This document shows positions 49,373 through 61,300 of a DNA stretch of 64,000 nucleotides, one piece after another. The notes under the pieces were generated by a model, which searched no databases, was not told the origin of the DNA, and saw nothing but the letters and a program-made list of their open reading frames with translations. Positions within the stretch are counted from its first letter, which is position 1, and each line of letters begins with the position of its first letter. Made by a program: the position numbers and the translations under genes. This stretch comes from Ancylostoma caninum (lineage: Eukaryota; Nematoda; Chromadorea; Rhabditida; Ancylostomatidae): the NCBI GenBank assembly GCA_037903475.1, contig JBAJFG010000070.1, positions 1 to 64,000 on the forward strand, written 5' to 3'.

Positions 49373-49749
49373 GTTTTGCATTTTTGTTTTTTATTCCTCC
49401 TATGTTATTGAAATCAATTTTGGAGGGCTAGAAGACAACACTTGTCTTTACTGACGTACTAGCTATAGAATAACTACTATGCTATGAACGTAGTTTAGTG
49501 ATCGTACAGCTTTCCCTCGAGTCGCTAGAAAATTGTAAAATTTTCATTCAAAACAAAAAAAGGATGGTCAATGAGAAAGCATTTACTGGCAGCTATATAG
49601 CTAATCGAGGGAGAAAAGCAGGTTTTATATAACGTAGTTATTCCGTGCCTAGTGCGTCAGTAAGGATAAGTATTATCTTCTAACCTTTTAAATTTGATTT
49701 CAACAACACAGGGGGAATAAAAAAATGAGAGAGCAAAACAGGTAGGTGC

Positions 49750-49815
49750 GCATGACGGGGTTCAAACTCTCGAGCTGACAGTGCAGCATCCTCCCCACTC
49801 GGCCACATCGTCGCT
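49750..49815 (-). repeat. tRNA-Ser-like SINE head, right copy
   Basis: Reverse-complement counterpart of the left copy. The same A-box and a better B-box (GAGTTTGAACCCCG) are on the minus strand. Confidence 0.55.
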
Positions 49816-50150
49816 GACGGACGAGTGCTGCAGCGCATATGGTACTGTGGTGGGATTTTTGTTTTTTGAAGCCGAGGACAGTAACAAAATATATACTGTA
49901 ACACCCTCTCCAACAAAGATTCAAGCCAGATAGGTTTCATTCCGATTTGCGAGTCTGGCCTGTTGCACTTCCCTTGTAAGAGCTGAGAAAGAACAATATA
50001 AGGAGAAACAAGCTACAAAACTCTTCAAAGATACTAGATGAATCATAGTTCAACTTTTTGACCGACCGCGCTGCGTGCTCCAATGCCAGGGAGCCGCTGT
50101 CGCGGAAAACGCACTGTCAAAACGACTCCACTATGTGTATAACCGGGATC

Positions 50151-50174
50151 TAAAAAGTCCTCTGGAGGACTTTT
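50151..50174. repeat. perfect short palindrome
   Basis: AAAAAGTCCTC and GAGGACTTTTT flank TG, and the whole is bracketed by two direct ATAACCGGGAT copies. It lies just outside the 1.2-kb palindrome and may be its own tiny insertion. Confidence 0.75.
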
Positions 50175-50317
50175 TAATAACCGGGATGTCCCCTTGTCTG
50201 CGTCTGAGACATTTGCGCGCTCTCTGTGCGTGCTCTATCAATATCGATATGGCAGTGGCTGGGCGATCCAACAAACCAACGGTTTTGCAGCGCCCGAGAC
50301 CAGCATACAAACCGTGA

Positions 50318-50455
50318 TATAACCTGCCGGTTATATCACGGTTATTGAAACCAAGTCGAATTTCATTTCCTTCAGACCATTTCAAGCTAGTAATGGTTCC
50401 TGGTTATAAAGTGTATAACTGCCGGTTCAACCTCCTGGTTAACCGGCAGTTATAG
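50318..50455. repeat. cluster of inverted repeats around ACCGTGATATAACC and ATAACTGCCGGTT
   Basis: ACCGTGATATAACC / GGTTATATCACGGT at about 50311-50342 and ATAACTGCCGGTT / AACCGGCAGTTAT at about 50426-50455 form two hairpins. They look like ends of a small MITE family related by sequence to the AACCGACAGTT repeats near 48077-48127. Confidence 0.55.
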
Positions 50456-51119
50456 CGCAATTACTACGGCCCCTGGGATTTCTGAACAGACTCGACACAG
50501 ATTTGATGCCAAAGTTTGAAAACTTCGCAAAACCCGCGTAATTTAGGGTTATTGTGCCGGGGAGTCGAATCCCTGTACAAGTTCACCGCCATACTTTGAT
50601 GTATTTATAGCACGCTCAAATTGTAAAGCGATATTAGGGTAGTTAGGTGGAACATAAGTTGAATATCATGCAGCTATGAAATAATACCACTGCTTAACAG
50701 TAGCAACTGTGTTCTATTCGTCCACTGACTGCCGGTAAAAAAGAGTAGGTGCCATTATTCACGTGAAAGGTGTATGGGTTTTTTAAAGTAAATCATTAAT
50801 AAATAGACTCAAGATAAAAAAATTGCTTAAGCACTGTCATATTTTGTATGTTTCACAAATCAGTTTTGAGGGAGGAGCACCCCAATCTCATCCATACCAA
50901 TGGGTTCACTCTATCATAATGTGAGCTACAGGTAGTATAGCGATTGCGAACTGTATAATCAGCATCGAAACAAGTGTCTGAATGAATATTTCCATAATCC
51001 GCACAATAATTCGAATAAGATTTGAAAATTAATGGTGTTTATGATGTTGAATGTTGTTTGAGAAAGGGAGGGAGCCCTACAACCGTGTCCAGACATCGTC
51101 CATCCTGGTACCTGATGCA

Positions 51120-51212
51120 CCATTGAGATTACCCAGGGTAATTGTGTTCGCGCCTGTGTTAATGGTGGGCAAATTTATGTAGTGCTAAATGCTTACCCTG
51201 GGTAATCTCACC
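51120..51212. mobile_element. short palindromic MITE (GAGATTACCCAGGG family), copy 1
   Basis: GAGATTACCCAGGGTAA and its exact complement TTACCCTGGGTAATCTC enclose about 50 bp. A related copy lies in csn-1 intron 7. No coding capacity. Confidence 0.65.
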
Positions 51213-52269
51213 GACGCATACGGCCTCTAATCTTCTAGATCCTCTCCTTCTACATATGTGATATACGAGATTTTCGACGTCAGTTTCACATAATACATTA
51301 CCCAAACCTTCGCTGTGGATTTTCAACTCAGAATAACTACAACTTAACTTACCAAATGAGTTTACAGTCCTTCTATATTCATCCTATTATGCGACTCGTT
51401 TAATGGTTGCCTTCTATGGAATTCAAGTGACAAAAGAGGAACATACGCAGCAGCTGACATTTAAGAGGCTCATGTGACAATGCGCGAAGTAAAGTTACAG
51501 AGCAAAGAAAAAAATCACACAGGAAATAAAGTACTGACAGTTCCATGAAAGATCGGATGCTGTTCTCTGACCAGTGAATGGAGAGCAGCAGTGGGATAGG
51601 AACCGCTTTTGATGTAGCACTGCAGAGACCAAGACATGAACGCCGGTGGCAGTTGCCAGAGGTAAAAGACCGAGCCATGCGGTTGCTTTGCACAGCAACC
51701 ACTATAACTGCTAGTGTCTGTTTATTGCCCTGCTATAAACAATTGTCGGCGGACGATTGATTCGATTTAATCACATTCCTGGATCACAAAGATCCAGAAA
51801 AACGCTGGATAGGTTGCTTGGAGCCTTTTTAATGCAGAATGCATTTATTCGCTTATAACGAACGCAAAATTCGGGTGAAATTGGTGTCCAGGAAAGGAAC
51901 AATGAAGCCTAGGAATCTGGTCACGGCGGTCGAAAAGGAGCAGCAACAGATCCTTCCGCAGGTTTATTCGAAATTAACACAAAAAAGAAACGCAGGATAT
52001 CGACTTAAAGATTGTTGCACTAGCATTAGTATACTGTGGAGCAATTGAAATTACACAAGAGATAACTCTGCATGGATTCCGTCAAAAACTCATTTACTAG
52101 AGCTCCATATTTGCCCTATAGTCCTACGCCATTTGCTTTTACCTTTGTGCAGTAGATTACAGCGATACGAACCTACACTTACGTACTTACAGTCTATTAG
52201 CTCACAGAGGGCGCCCGATCTGACTTTGTCCGCAACTACGACTTCACCATTTTTCGGCTAACTGATCTA

Positions 52270-52660
52270 TTTTTTGCACTTTTTTGGTATTCATACGGTG
52301 TGGTTCCTTCCATTCTAATGTTTCCCCACTGCCATCCGCTAAAATATCCTTCCAGACGCATTCTGCAGGCAAAGTCGTAATTGCAGACAATGTCAGATCA
52401 GGCGCCTTCTGTGAGCTCATAGACCATACATATGTACCTACACGCACCGCACAGGTCTGTTGGCACTTTGATTTCTGCCGATCCCATTGGCGTATAAATT
52501 TGAGACATCAACCTCGACAAGGCTAAAATCTCCTTGAAGGTGGAAATCCGTATCGGGTGTGGAGCGCTATGTGTACTTGGGAAGGGCGGTGCGACACACC
52601 TCTGAGATCGGTCAGCAGCGTGAAGTGGCCATCGCAGAGCTCGGCAGCACCGCCCATTTT
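52270..52660 (+). pseudogene. possible RTE-type LINE reverse-transcriptase scrap
   Basis: A frame at 52559-52660 starts RYVYLGRAVRHTSEIGQQRE, which resembles the YLGR block that follows the catalytic core in nematode RTE-like reverse transcriptases. Upstream frames are broken and no YxDD motif is visible. It is a fragment at best and could be coincidence. Confidence 0.4.
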
Positions 52661-55600
52661 TGCTATAACGCTCCACAACCAGCCATAGCTATTCTAGAAT
52701 GTCTACCACTCCCGAGCAGAAGTGAAACCCATGTTACTCCGACATCTACAGTAGATTCACTCTCGGTCGGCTTGAAAGATCGCTTTCTGCACATAAAAGT
52801 CGTCACTGTGTCTCGCTGCGTATCGAGAATGCATCAGGAGTCGACGCGCGAAATGGCCGCCTTTCTCGAGAAGTGGGCAGGCAGTCACTGCTCTAAATAT
52901 GATAAGATTTGCAAAATATCCGGAGAACTCCTTAGGGAATTGCTTTATTTATCCAACTGTTCGACGCCTCTATGAAGAGAAAAAAGAGTGAAAGGTCTTC
53001 GAGGCTTCTCAGCGATGTGCTAGCCTTCTAGAGTGAGAAAGTTTAGAGAGCAAACACAGCGGATAAGGTATAAGGCCCACATTACGAATATTGTTAATTT
53101 TTTTCAAAGGCTTCCACCACGGTGCGAAAGCATGTGGATATGTCTGTCACCGGCTATAAATCTTCGCAACTAGCTCTATTAATAAATTACGAGAGCGAAG
53201 TCGACATTAGCAGCGATGATTGACAATGCAATGACGACCACGAGCGACGCGTTATCGTTCGCCATCCCTGCCAAATCGGTGATGGTGATACAGTAATTAG
53301 ATGATAATAACGGTGGCTGAAACAGCAGGGAGGAAATTGCTTTTCGCATGTGGTTACTTTGCTTCACTTGGTTCCCGTCATAAGGACAATACATGCAGAT
53401 TTCCTGCTTACGACATGTGTCTATATGGTGAAGGATACGCCCAGTCGCCGGCCTTACGCAGCTTAAACGCAGGTAATACGCAAGCGGTTGTGGCCTTGGA
53501 GCTATTCACGGAGGCCCACGTTATGCTCATTCAGGATCTACATACATACACTTAACCGTCTTCGGAAATCCTTCAAAAAAGAATGCGACCGTCTGACGTG
53601 GGACTGACGCACGCGCTCAGTATATAGATTCAAGGGTCTGTGTGAAATTTCATAATCCCTGTAGATTCAAGGGCCTGTGTGAAATTTCATTTCATTCTCA
53701 AAATTTGCCCCAGACTTCTATCTTTCGTTTATATTTCACGGTACATTGTAACCAACAATAAAAAAGTAGGAAAAAAAAATGAACAAATAAGTGAATGAAT
53801 AATTAAGTAAACCCAAACGTGCTGATTTGCTTCCCTCACTTAATATTCCTTTATTTCGTAAGAGTCATGTCGAGTAACGCTTTCAACCCCAAATATTAGC
53901 CATGGCCTGGAGCTATATTATGTCTTACAATTCCATCAAGAACATTAGAGAAAAATAGAAGTGTCAAAGCAGCAAATATTGCTCAGAAAATTACCAGCCA
54001 GGCGCCGACTACTCCACGATCCGGCATTTTCTCGATTCATTATAGATATCAAAGTTTTTCTAGCATATGAAACATATGTGCACTACTCACAATAAGAGAA
54101 ACGTGAGCTAAACATGATGGTGCCCTTTATGAGCGAAAATATCAGATATCAGCAGTGCTTATCCTTTCAAAGTGAGATGGTCAAAGAGCAGAAACTTTCC
54201 GGAAGATCTCAAAGCGCTGCAACAGAAGTGTCTAAAAATTTTCTATGCTCTTTATTCCTATAGCCTGGATTTGTTTGGAGGAGCATCACTTATCTAGTGT
54301 TCCGACCAAGGTCAAAAATCCACGTAATGAAGAAAAGTCTTCGAAGTTGAGAAATGTCGATCGTTCAGGATAGAACAATGAGGAGCTCTCCAGCATCTGG
54401 ACCAAGTGATACGCATGACATCAAATGTTATAAAGTGAAAAATAGAGGTATAAAAGGTCGCTAACAGATACTGGGGCAGGCGATTTTTTCCTGTATACCG
54501 TACCGTGGCTAAGATGACGTGCAGAAATAAATTTCTCAAAGCAAATTTCAGTGGTCTTATCAGTTCTGGTCACTTTTGTCCACAAGTGCAGTGTCCGATA
54601 GTTTTATCAGGCAGGAGTCACAATGTGTGCGCCAATTCTAGGTATGTACATCCTTTTACTAGAGTTCCATATAAAATTTTACAGAGGTGTCATGCTTATA
54701 TTATAGGTCCTCGCTATTGAACAAAGACATTTAGCAAAGGAACACACACAGATCGCGTTAAGACAGAATCAAATTGGGCCAAGCCACATCGTACGAGCTG
54801 CTGAGAACAAAGGGATTAGGCTAGGCGGGAGCATGTGTGAGCCGGGAGGCGATTTATGTTTTGTCCAGTCGTTCAGAGAGCATTTCCGACCACTGAAAAG
54901 CGCCTGTTGTGTTATGTGATACATCTTTGACACGCAACTGACCAGCCCGACGATGCTGGCTTGGACGATTCCGTGCTGCTGAGTGACCGATGGGATGTCC
55001 ACCTGACAGCTATACACTTTTTGCACACTCACACTTCCGTTTTTTATGTTTTTTTTTGGTTTCTGGTCGTTGCCGAAGTATTTATGTACGAATTTGTCTT
55101 CAAGCTCATCTTTTCGATCTAAAAAATTATCACAAAATTATTCAGGAAGTCCAAGATTGTAATGTCCAGATTCTTATTCGTAGGAGAGTCTCAAGTGGAA
55201 ATATCATATAGTCACCGAGTTATGTTTCAGTTTATCGCTACATTCCTAGGCTGAAAGATTATGTTGTAGCTTTTTTTGTTTTCTAGCGTCGAACCTATAT
55301 CATGGCACTGTTTTTTTGGGATTCGAGGCTTTTTTATTGTCAGCAAAAGCATGAAGAAATGCTATTGTTGTTAATTCAAAGGCAGCACGTGTCGAAAATC
55401 TCGAGCTCAAGTTGAACTCCTACATAAATGTCAAACAAACACGAAGAATCATGACTTACTTATGAAATAATCTGAACCGTAATCGTGGAATCAGCCCCGT
55501 TGCTCGTGCTTTCGTAGCGACGACGCGCCAGCTAACTAAGACTCTTCACGCTCACAAGTGCCTTTGTACCGGGACTCACGAGTGTCCGTGGAGCGCGACA

Positions 55601-56084
55601 AGACGCACGGGAGAGAGCACCTCAATTCCGTGGATTTCTCGCAAGTCTCTAGCTACTTCATTGTTGAATATGAGTTGTACGTAGGACCCTGGAAACTCTG
55701 AGATCAAGCAAAATGGTACGAAGATTTGAGTGGGTGCTGCGTTTAAGTCTGTTTAATCTACATTATCTCAGTGCTTGTCAACATCCTCTTATAACAGCAG
55801 TAAGGGCTGAGTCACTCAAAATTTCAATAAAGCATTTTTTCTTTTCTATTTCACCACTATTTTTGGAAATTTGACGATTTTACAAGCATTTACAAGCTAC
55901 CAACACAAAAAAAAAACAATTGGTGGAAAAATTACGACTACCTCTGAACGTTTTCCCTTTTTATCATGAACCACTTTCTTTAGCAATTTGCAAATATTTT
56001 CAATTTCTAGAAAATTAAAAAAAGATTCATTGTCCAATTCGATTCAATTTTCTATTAGTTATTCAACTACACAATTTGGCAGAG

Positions 56085-56290
56085 AAGCAGTATTCATGTC
56101 CACGCAGGTCAATGGTTCGATCTCCAGCAGAACCTAAATTTTGCGAAATAAAAATATGCATGGGCAAGCTACTGGATGTCTTACACTCTACATTTGAAAT
56201 CCAAACATTGGAGTGACAGAGGAACAGTACTCATCATCAGACAGGTCAAAGGTTCAATCCACGCCGGAGCCAGGTTTTTGTAAAGTTGAA
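56085..56290 (+). repeat. two diverged copies of a B-box-containing repeat
   Basis: About 56085-56165 and 56215-56295 share an order of words: AGTAYTCATS, CAGGTCAAWGGTTCRATC, GCMGRRCC and a final ATGCATG. The second word is a good polymerase III B-box. They are probably decayed tRNA-derived SINE copies in tandem. Confidence 0.45.
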
Positions 56291-56449
56291 ACATGCATGA
56301 TGGTGCATTCGGATTCGAAATATCCATTTTTGAACGCAAGCAAGTTATCAGGATTCAATTTTAGCGATTGAATTCGCGTGAGAGTACCTTGGTTCGGCTC
56401 AAAGTTAGAATCGTGCACGTAGATGCTTGGTAGCATTTCACAAATTATA

Positions 56450-57370
56450 CAGGGTGACAACAAAGTCTTTGGCCAATTATATGAAACTGTAAGACTGAGC
56501 TCAGATAGGCTAGCAGTCTGGAAAGTTAAATGGGCTATGAAGAATTCATGCGCTTCAAATATCCACTCTTGGATTTTGGATATCTCTTCTGGCTTCTGCG
56601 TAGAGTCGACAAAACCGTTGGCTACTGCAACGCACGAGAGAACGCAAGCTGGTCGAGAATTTATGATTCTGTTTTCTCGTTAGGTTTACACCAAGGAAGC
56701 TGGTATGTGAGCGAAAGTTAGCTCAACTTCGGTGCTTTGAGAGCTGCAATTCAGAGATCCAGAGGTCTCCGTTTCCGGCAGCACGATAATTATTAGGCAA
56801 ATATGATGGTCTGATGAAATCAGGAACTGAAGAGTCTGAACCAACTTTTTGTTGCTTTTTCTTTTGGAACGTGATGGAAAACTTTTGTCAAAAGCCCACC
56901 TTATTTTTATCGGATGTGCTTAAGCCTAAGAAATAGCACACCTCTCCGGATTTCGCTCTGCCCACTTCTGCCCTTTGTTTTCTGCACTCTAGTGGGAAAA
57001 ATGGTGGTGACATGTGTAAGTTTGTTCTATTGACCATTTTCGGTCAATAAAACAAACTTACACATGGATCTCTCTAGGACAGAAAGCTTCTACTCCCTTG
57101 AATAGGGGGCAGAAAATTGGTGATTTGGAGAGCCAATTAAAAGGATTTCTTGTAAACGATGTCACCGAGACTCTACTTGCGGCCATTTCCATCTCTACCT
57201 GGTTTCATGTTTGGAGATCATACAAGGTTCAAATAGAGCTACGAATCATGAAATTTTGCATGTGTGTTCGAGACATTTGGGTTGTCAACGCGGATACAAA
57301 GTCATATGTTTCCTGACAAAGCGCAAGAAATAATTGCTAGTCTTTGGCCAAAAACTTGGTTGTCACCCTG
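56450..57370. mobile_element. mariner-type non-autonomous element with TA target duplication
   Basis: The left end CAGGGTGACAACAAAGTCTT followed by TGGCCAA (from 56450) is matched in inverse at the right end (TTGGCCAAAAACTTGGTTGT then CACCCTG, ending 57370). TA flanks both sides (56448-56449 and 57371-57372). The 921-bp interior has one open stretch (56423-56683) with no transposase motif. A strong hairpin lies inside at 57011-57066. Confidence 0.72.
57011..57066. repeat. long hairpin inside the mariner-type element
   Basis: CATGTGTAAGTTTGTT at the left pairs with AACAAACTTACACATG at the right, and TATTGACC with GGTCAATA further in, leaving only a few loop bases. It may be a nested insertion. 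Confidence 0.8.
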
Positions 57371-57372
57371 TA

Positions 57373-58348
57373 GAAAGGGTGGCATGTGACCTAATGGGCT
57401 ACTTCAATTCGTTCAGATAAAAGGAAGATTAGCACTTCTCGTGCGATATTTTGCTTTGTGCAAAGCTTCCTCTAGTAGGGCTAAATCTGGATTTCAGGCC
57501 GTTGGTTAAATAATGAAAAGTTGTTTGTTTACCGTCGGTTACCAACGGAATAAAAGTCCTAGGCTAGGACTCCTAGCAAACACTAAGAAGTGAAACTTTG
57601 CATAGATATAAAGCTTGAATTTCTCTTCAAGGTAAATCTTTTAAGTCTTGTCAACACTAAGACATATGCAGAAAAAAGCGTTGGAAAAGAGACCCAAAAT
57701 ATGGCAGGTGCACGGATATGGTAGTATCCAGAGGCGACCAGTTAGGCAATTTCTTTGTTGAAGGTATTCGTTTCTTCTATATGAAACCATGAAAGAAGTT
57801 TTGCTCTTCCATGTGCTCTGTATCGTTTTTCACGCTATAGCTTAATTTCAACAGGCTTTGTGCGACAATGTGCCTTGAATTGAGTAAATTTCAAGATCAT
57901 ATCATATTACAAGGAATCTCATACATGTGGAAGTAATTCCAGCAAACGGGAAGCAGCGAAACTTTGCATATTGATAGGTTTTGGATCGATCAACACTCCG
58001 CTTTTATTTGCTTTAAGAAGGTCCTCTAACAAAACTATCCAACTGCATTTTTGAACAATCGTGATCTTTTACGATCCTCTACTTTCCCGAGTATTTTCGT
58101 TTTACATACCTGAACAAATAATTTTATAACATAAAAACCTGAAGATCTAATAGACATCGGGGCACAAAAAAGTCAAAGCGGAGCACAGGTAACATAGAAA
58201 ACCTCGTCACTTGATGATTAGATAAACACGCTTCTAAACTTAAGAGAAGAACAATTATTATATTAGAAATAAACCAAATTTGAAACTGATAACGACGACA
58301 GGAGAACCATAAATGTACACGAATAATGTAACCTTAACAAATATCGGT
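57373..58348. other. intergenic, 3' of csn-1; no gene seen
   Basis: AT-rich with no exon. AATAAA-like words lie around 58268 (reverse orientation not checked exhaustively); the csn-1 polyadenylation site should fall here. Confidence 0.35.
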
Positions 58349-61300
58349 CTAGTTCAAGTCAGGCTCTTTGGGATCATCACTTCCCTCCGAGCTGTCAGCT
58401 TCCGATGGAATCTGAAATGAGAACGTATTTGGAACGAATTCTCAATAAGCGAAAAGGCAGTACCTGAAGTTGTTGCGACCCAGACGGTGGAGCTGCGGAA
58501 GCGCTAGGCGGATTCTCAGCTGCTGGAGCTGCTGGCACATTATTGGCGGAGACTGGAACAGGAGGGGCAGGCGCCGCGTTGGCTACTGGAGCAGGAGCAT
58601 TTGTAGATGCTGTCGGTGCAGTAGGAGCCCCTTGAGGTAGCGGTGGCACTGCTCTGCCTCTCAAAACACGCATCATGTTTTGTACGGACACCTTTTGGCG
58701 AGTTGGAGTGCTGGACATGTCGCTAGCTGTAATTGCAAAGCCTAACTAAAAATTTAAAAAAAAAGTAGAAAAAGAAGAAAAGGAAAACGCAGAACAGCAA
58801 GACTTACAATCATCAAGATGCGTAGCTGTTTTTCGTTTGGCTCTTCCTTCTGGATTGATACAGATACATGCCTAAACCAACACTTCCCATTAATAAAGGA
58901 AAAGTGGAATGAATAAGGAGATGTTCACCTGTTGCATGACAGCACGCAGAATAGCTGCTTCGCATCGTTCAATCATGTCGTCGCATCCATCAATAATCCT
59001 TCAATAATTATAAATCAGCAGAAACAATGGAAACAGCTATCGATAACTGAGGGAAGAAATTAGCTGCTGCGACGCGAGTTAGAAACAGTCTCGCAAAGAA
59101 ATTCTAGGCAAGACGGCCGAAATAGACCATTACATTATACAGCCGCAGATAAATCACTACTGAACATTGAGCCCGGTTAGAAAGATGGGACTTCCAAGAG
59201 CACGAATCTTTTATAGTGGATCCTTTTCTCAATCAAGTCTTGAATTTTGAGGTAGATGAACATAACTTAAAACGGTGATAGCCAGACTAGAATCTACATA
59301 TTAGATCTCAACAAAAGTACGCTATAGAAGATGCTTAAGCTCAACAAAAGTACGCTATAGAAGATGCTTAAGCATAGCAAAAGTTGTTATCTATGTTACC
59401 ATAAAATGAGTCTAAAATATGTTTCCAAAATAGAGTTGGAGGATAAACTAACTTTTTATAGTTCTCTTCACGCTCATCAGTCAAGACCATGCGGATAGTT
59501 GCTCCCACAGCATCTATTCGTGCCGATAACTGTCCTTGCTCGCAAAGTGCAACTAGCTCACCCTCCAGCTGCAAATCGAGTAGGCACTAGTTGTGAGCTC
59601 AATGATGTAATATAGCGCTGCAATGAGGAGACTTACGCTCTTTAGATCAGTTCGGAAGACATTAGCCATCGCGTTCAAATCAGCGGAGGCAAATGGCTCG
59701 AGGTATTGAAGCAATGCACGTTCTCGAATCACAGCGTACAGCGGGTCAACGTGAGAGCTCAGGTACGGATCGAGAAGGAACTAAAAATGAGTTCCAGATT
59801 GTGTACAAAAAAAAAACAACTGAAATGCGAGCAGATTGAACCTTACCCGATCCTTCATTTCTTTCAAAATGTCCAAAGCGCGACCAAACTGGCTCTTTAT
59901 GATGCATTGCAGCAATTCCACCAATTTCGGTTCTGATTCAAGGAATTTCCTGTAAGAAACACATAGCATAGGTTGAATTAAACCTGAATAAGAAAAACAA
60001 TAACAAAGAAATTAATTTTAAATATAGAAAGGGCATGAAGAGGATGAAGATGTAAACAGTTGTGATCTCCATGACCAGAACGCATAGTTATCACAATTTT
60101 ATAAAGTACAAACCTGCAGTTACCATCATGGATCACTTTCTTCTTTAGTTCAGACCTATCATAGCTAGCAATGGCGCACAAAGTGCAGTAAACGGCCATA
60201 TCGGAAGCAGAGAATAGCCATGGCATATCCAAAAAATCTAAGTCTACCTTAAAAAACAATAGGCTAGTAAAAATGGGACCTGTGGACACGGAATGAGAAA
60301 TTCTGACCTTGAGGAACCGATCAGCTGCTTGTTTGTAGCGCCCGGACTGTAGCTTCGACAAACCACAAGCAGCATCCAGTTTAGCCTGGAATGACCTCAT
60401 AAAGTAGAAGTAAAGTCAAAAACATTGAATGAAAAAGATATGACTAACCCTTCCACTACTGATTAACAAGCGAGTACACTTCGTCACAGCTGCGCGATTT
60501 GTCGTGGAGGAGGACACCCCGAATATCACTGGACGAGTGCGCGCAGCAGCGGTTGACCCCGCTTGCTGAACATGAACACCATTAGACAACCTTACTATTT
60601 CAAAAAAAAAAAAGAAAAAGTAAAAGCAAAGGAGAGGCGCAACAGATGCACACCGTACCGATTCCGCTTCTTCCGCCTCTTTCATGCTTCGCTCTGCTTG
60701 AGCGGCAATGGTGTCTACACGCTGCCATTCACCAACCCAAATAGAAGCTTCCATCCAATTAATCCACATCTGAACATTGAAAAACAAAGTGCTGTAAAGT
60801 TAGATGCGTTCATGACTGTCAAATTTACAAACATTTACCTGTATAATATGTTTGAACTGACTGCAATATTCTCGCATTCCACGACTGTATAGATGAAGAG
60901 CTTCGGTGATATCGCCAATGGAAATATAGTATTGGAAAAGTTCATCCATAGCACGACGAGTGGACTCCTGAATTCTTGCGTTATCAAAAAGCTTATATGT
61001 GCGGAACGCAAGGGTCGACTGCATCTGTGGTCTGGATGCATAACCGAGATTACCCAGGGTGAACGTGTTGACGATTGTGTTAACGATGGGTGAATTTCGG
61101 GTGCGTTGATCGAGACAATCTCAATGAAGCATGCGGCCCCAAATGGGAAAGATTAGTGCATATGTGGGAAAAATTGAGCAAACTAGCTTTTTCCCGAATA
61201 GCTATAGGTGCAAGAGGTCAGCAAAGAGGGCAAAGTGATGGAGGAAAGATGCATGGGTAAGCAATGCCACCCTAAAAAGCCTGCCTACACAGTGATCTAT

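Larger units (their letters stand above)
48975..50140. repeat. large imperfect palindrome (about 1.2 kb) carrying inverted SINE copies
   Basis: Left arm (about 48975-49525) and right arm (about 49600-50140) are reverse complements along nearly their whole length. From outside in, TAGTGGAGTCGTTTTGACAG (48997) pairs with CTGTCAAAACGACTCCACTA (50115), and GGCATTGGAGCACGC with GCGTGCTCCAATGCC. AACCTATCTGGCTTGAATCT pairs with its complement near 49918-49937, and GACGTACTAG-like words match near the centre. Each arm contains a tRNA-Ser-like A-box (TGGCCGAGTGG) and B-box. It could be a fold-back transposon or an inverted duplication, and its transcript would form a long hairpin. Confidence 0.82.
50456..56084. 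other. gene-poor interval; no supported gene
   Basis: Apart from the small repeats listed separately, I see no coding exon. A near-duplicate of about 40 bp (CAAGGGTCTGTGTGAAATTT and CAAGGGCCTGTGTGAAATTT) lies at 53625-53690. A GC-rich block at 55490-55640 is unexplained. Confidence 0.35.
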
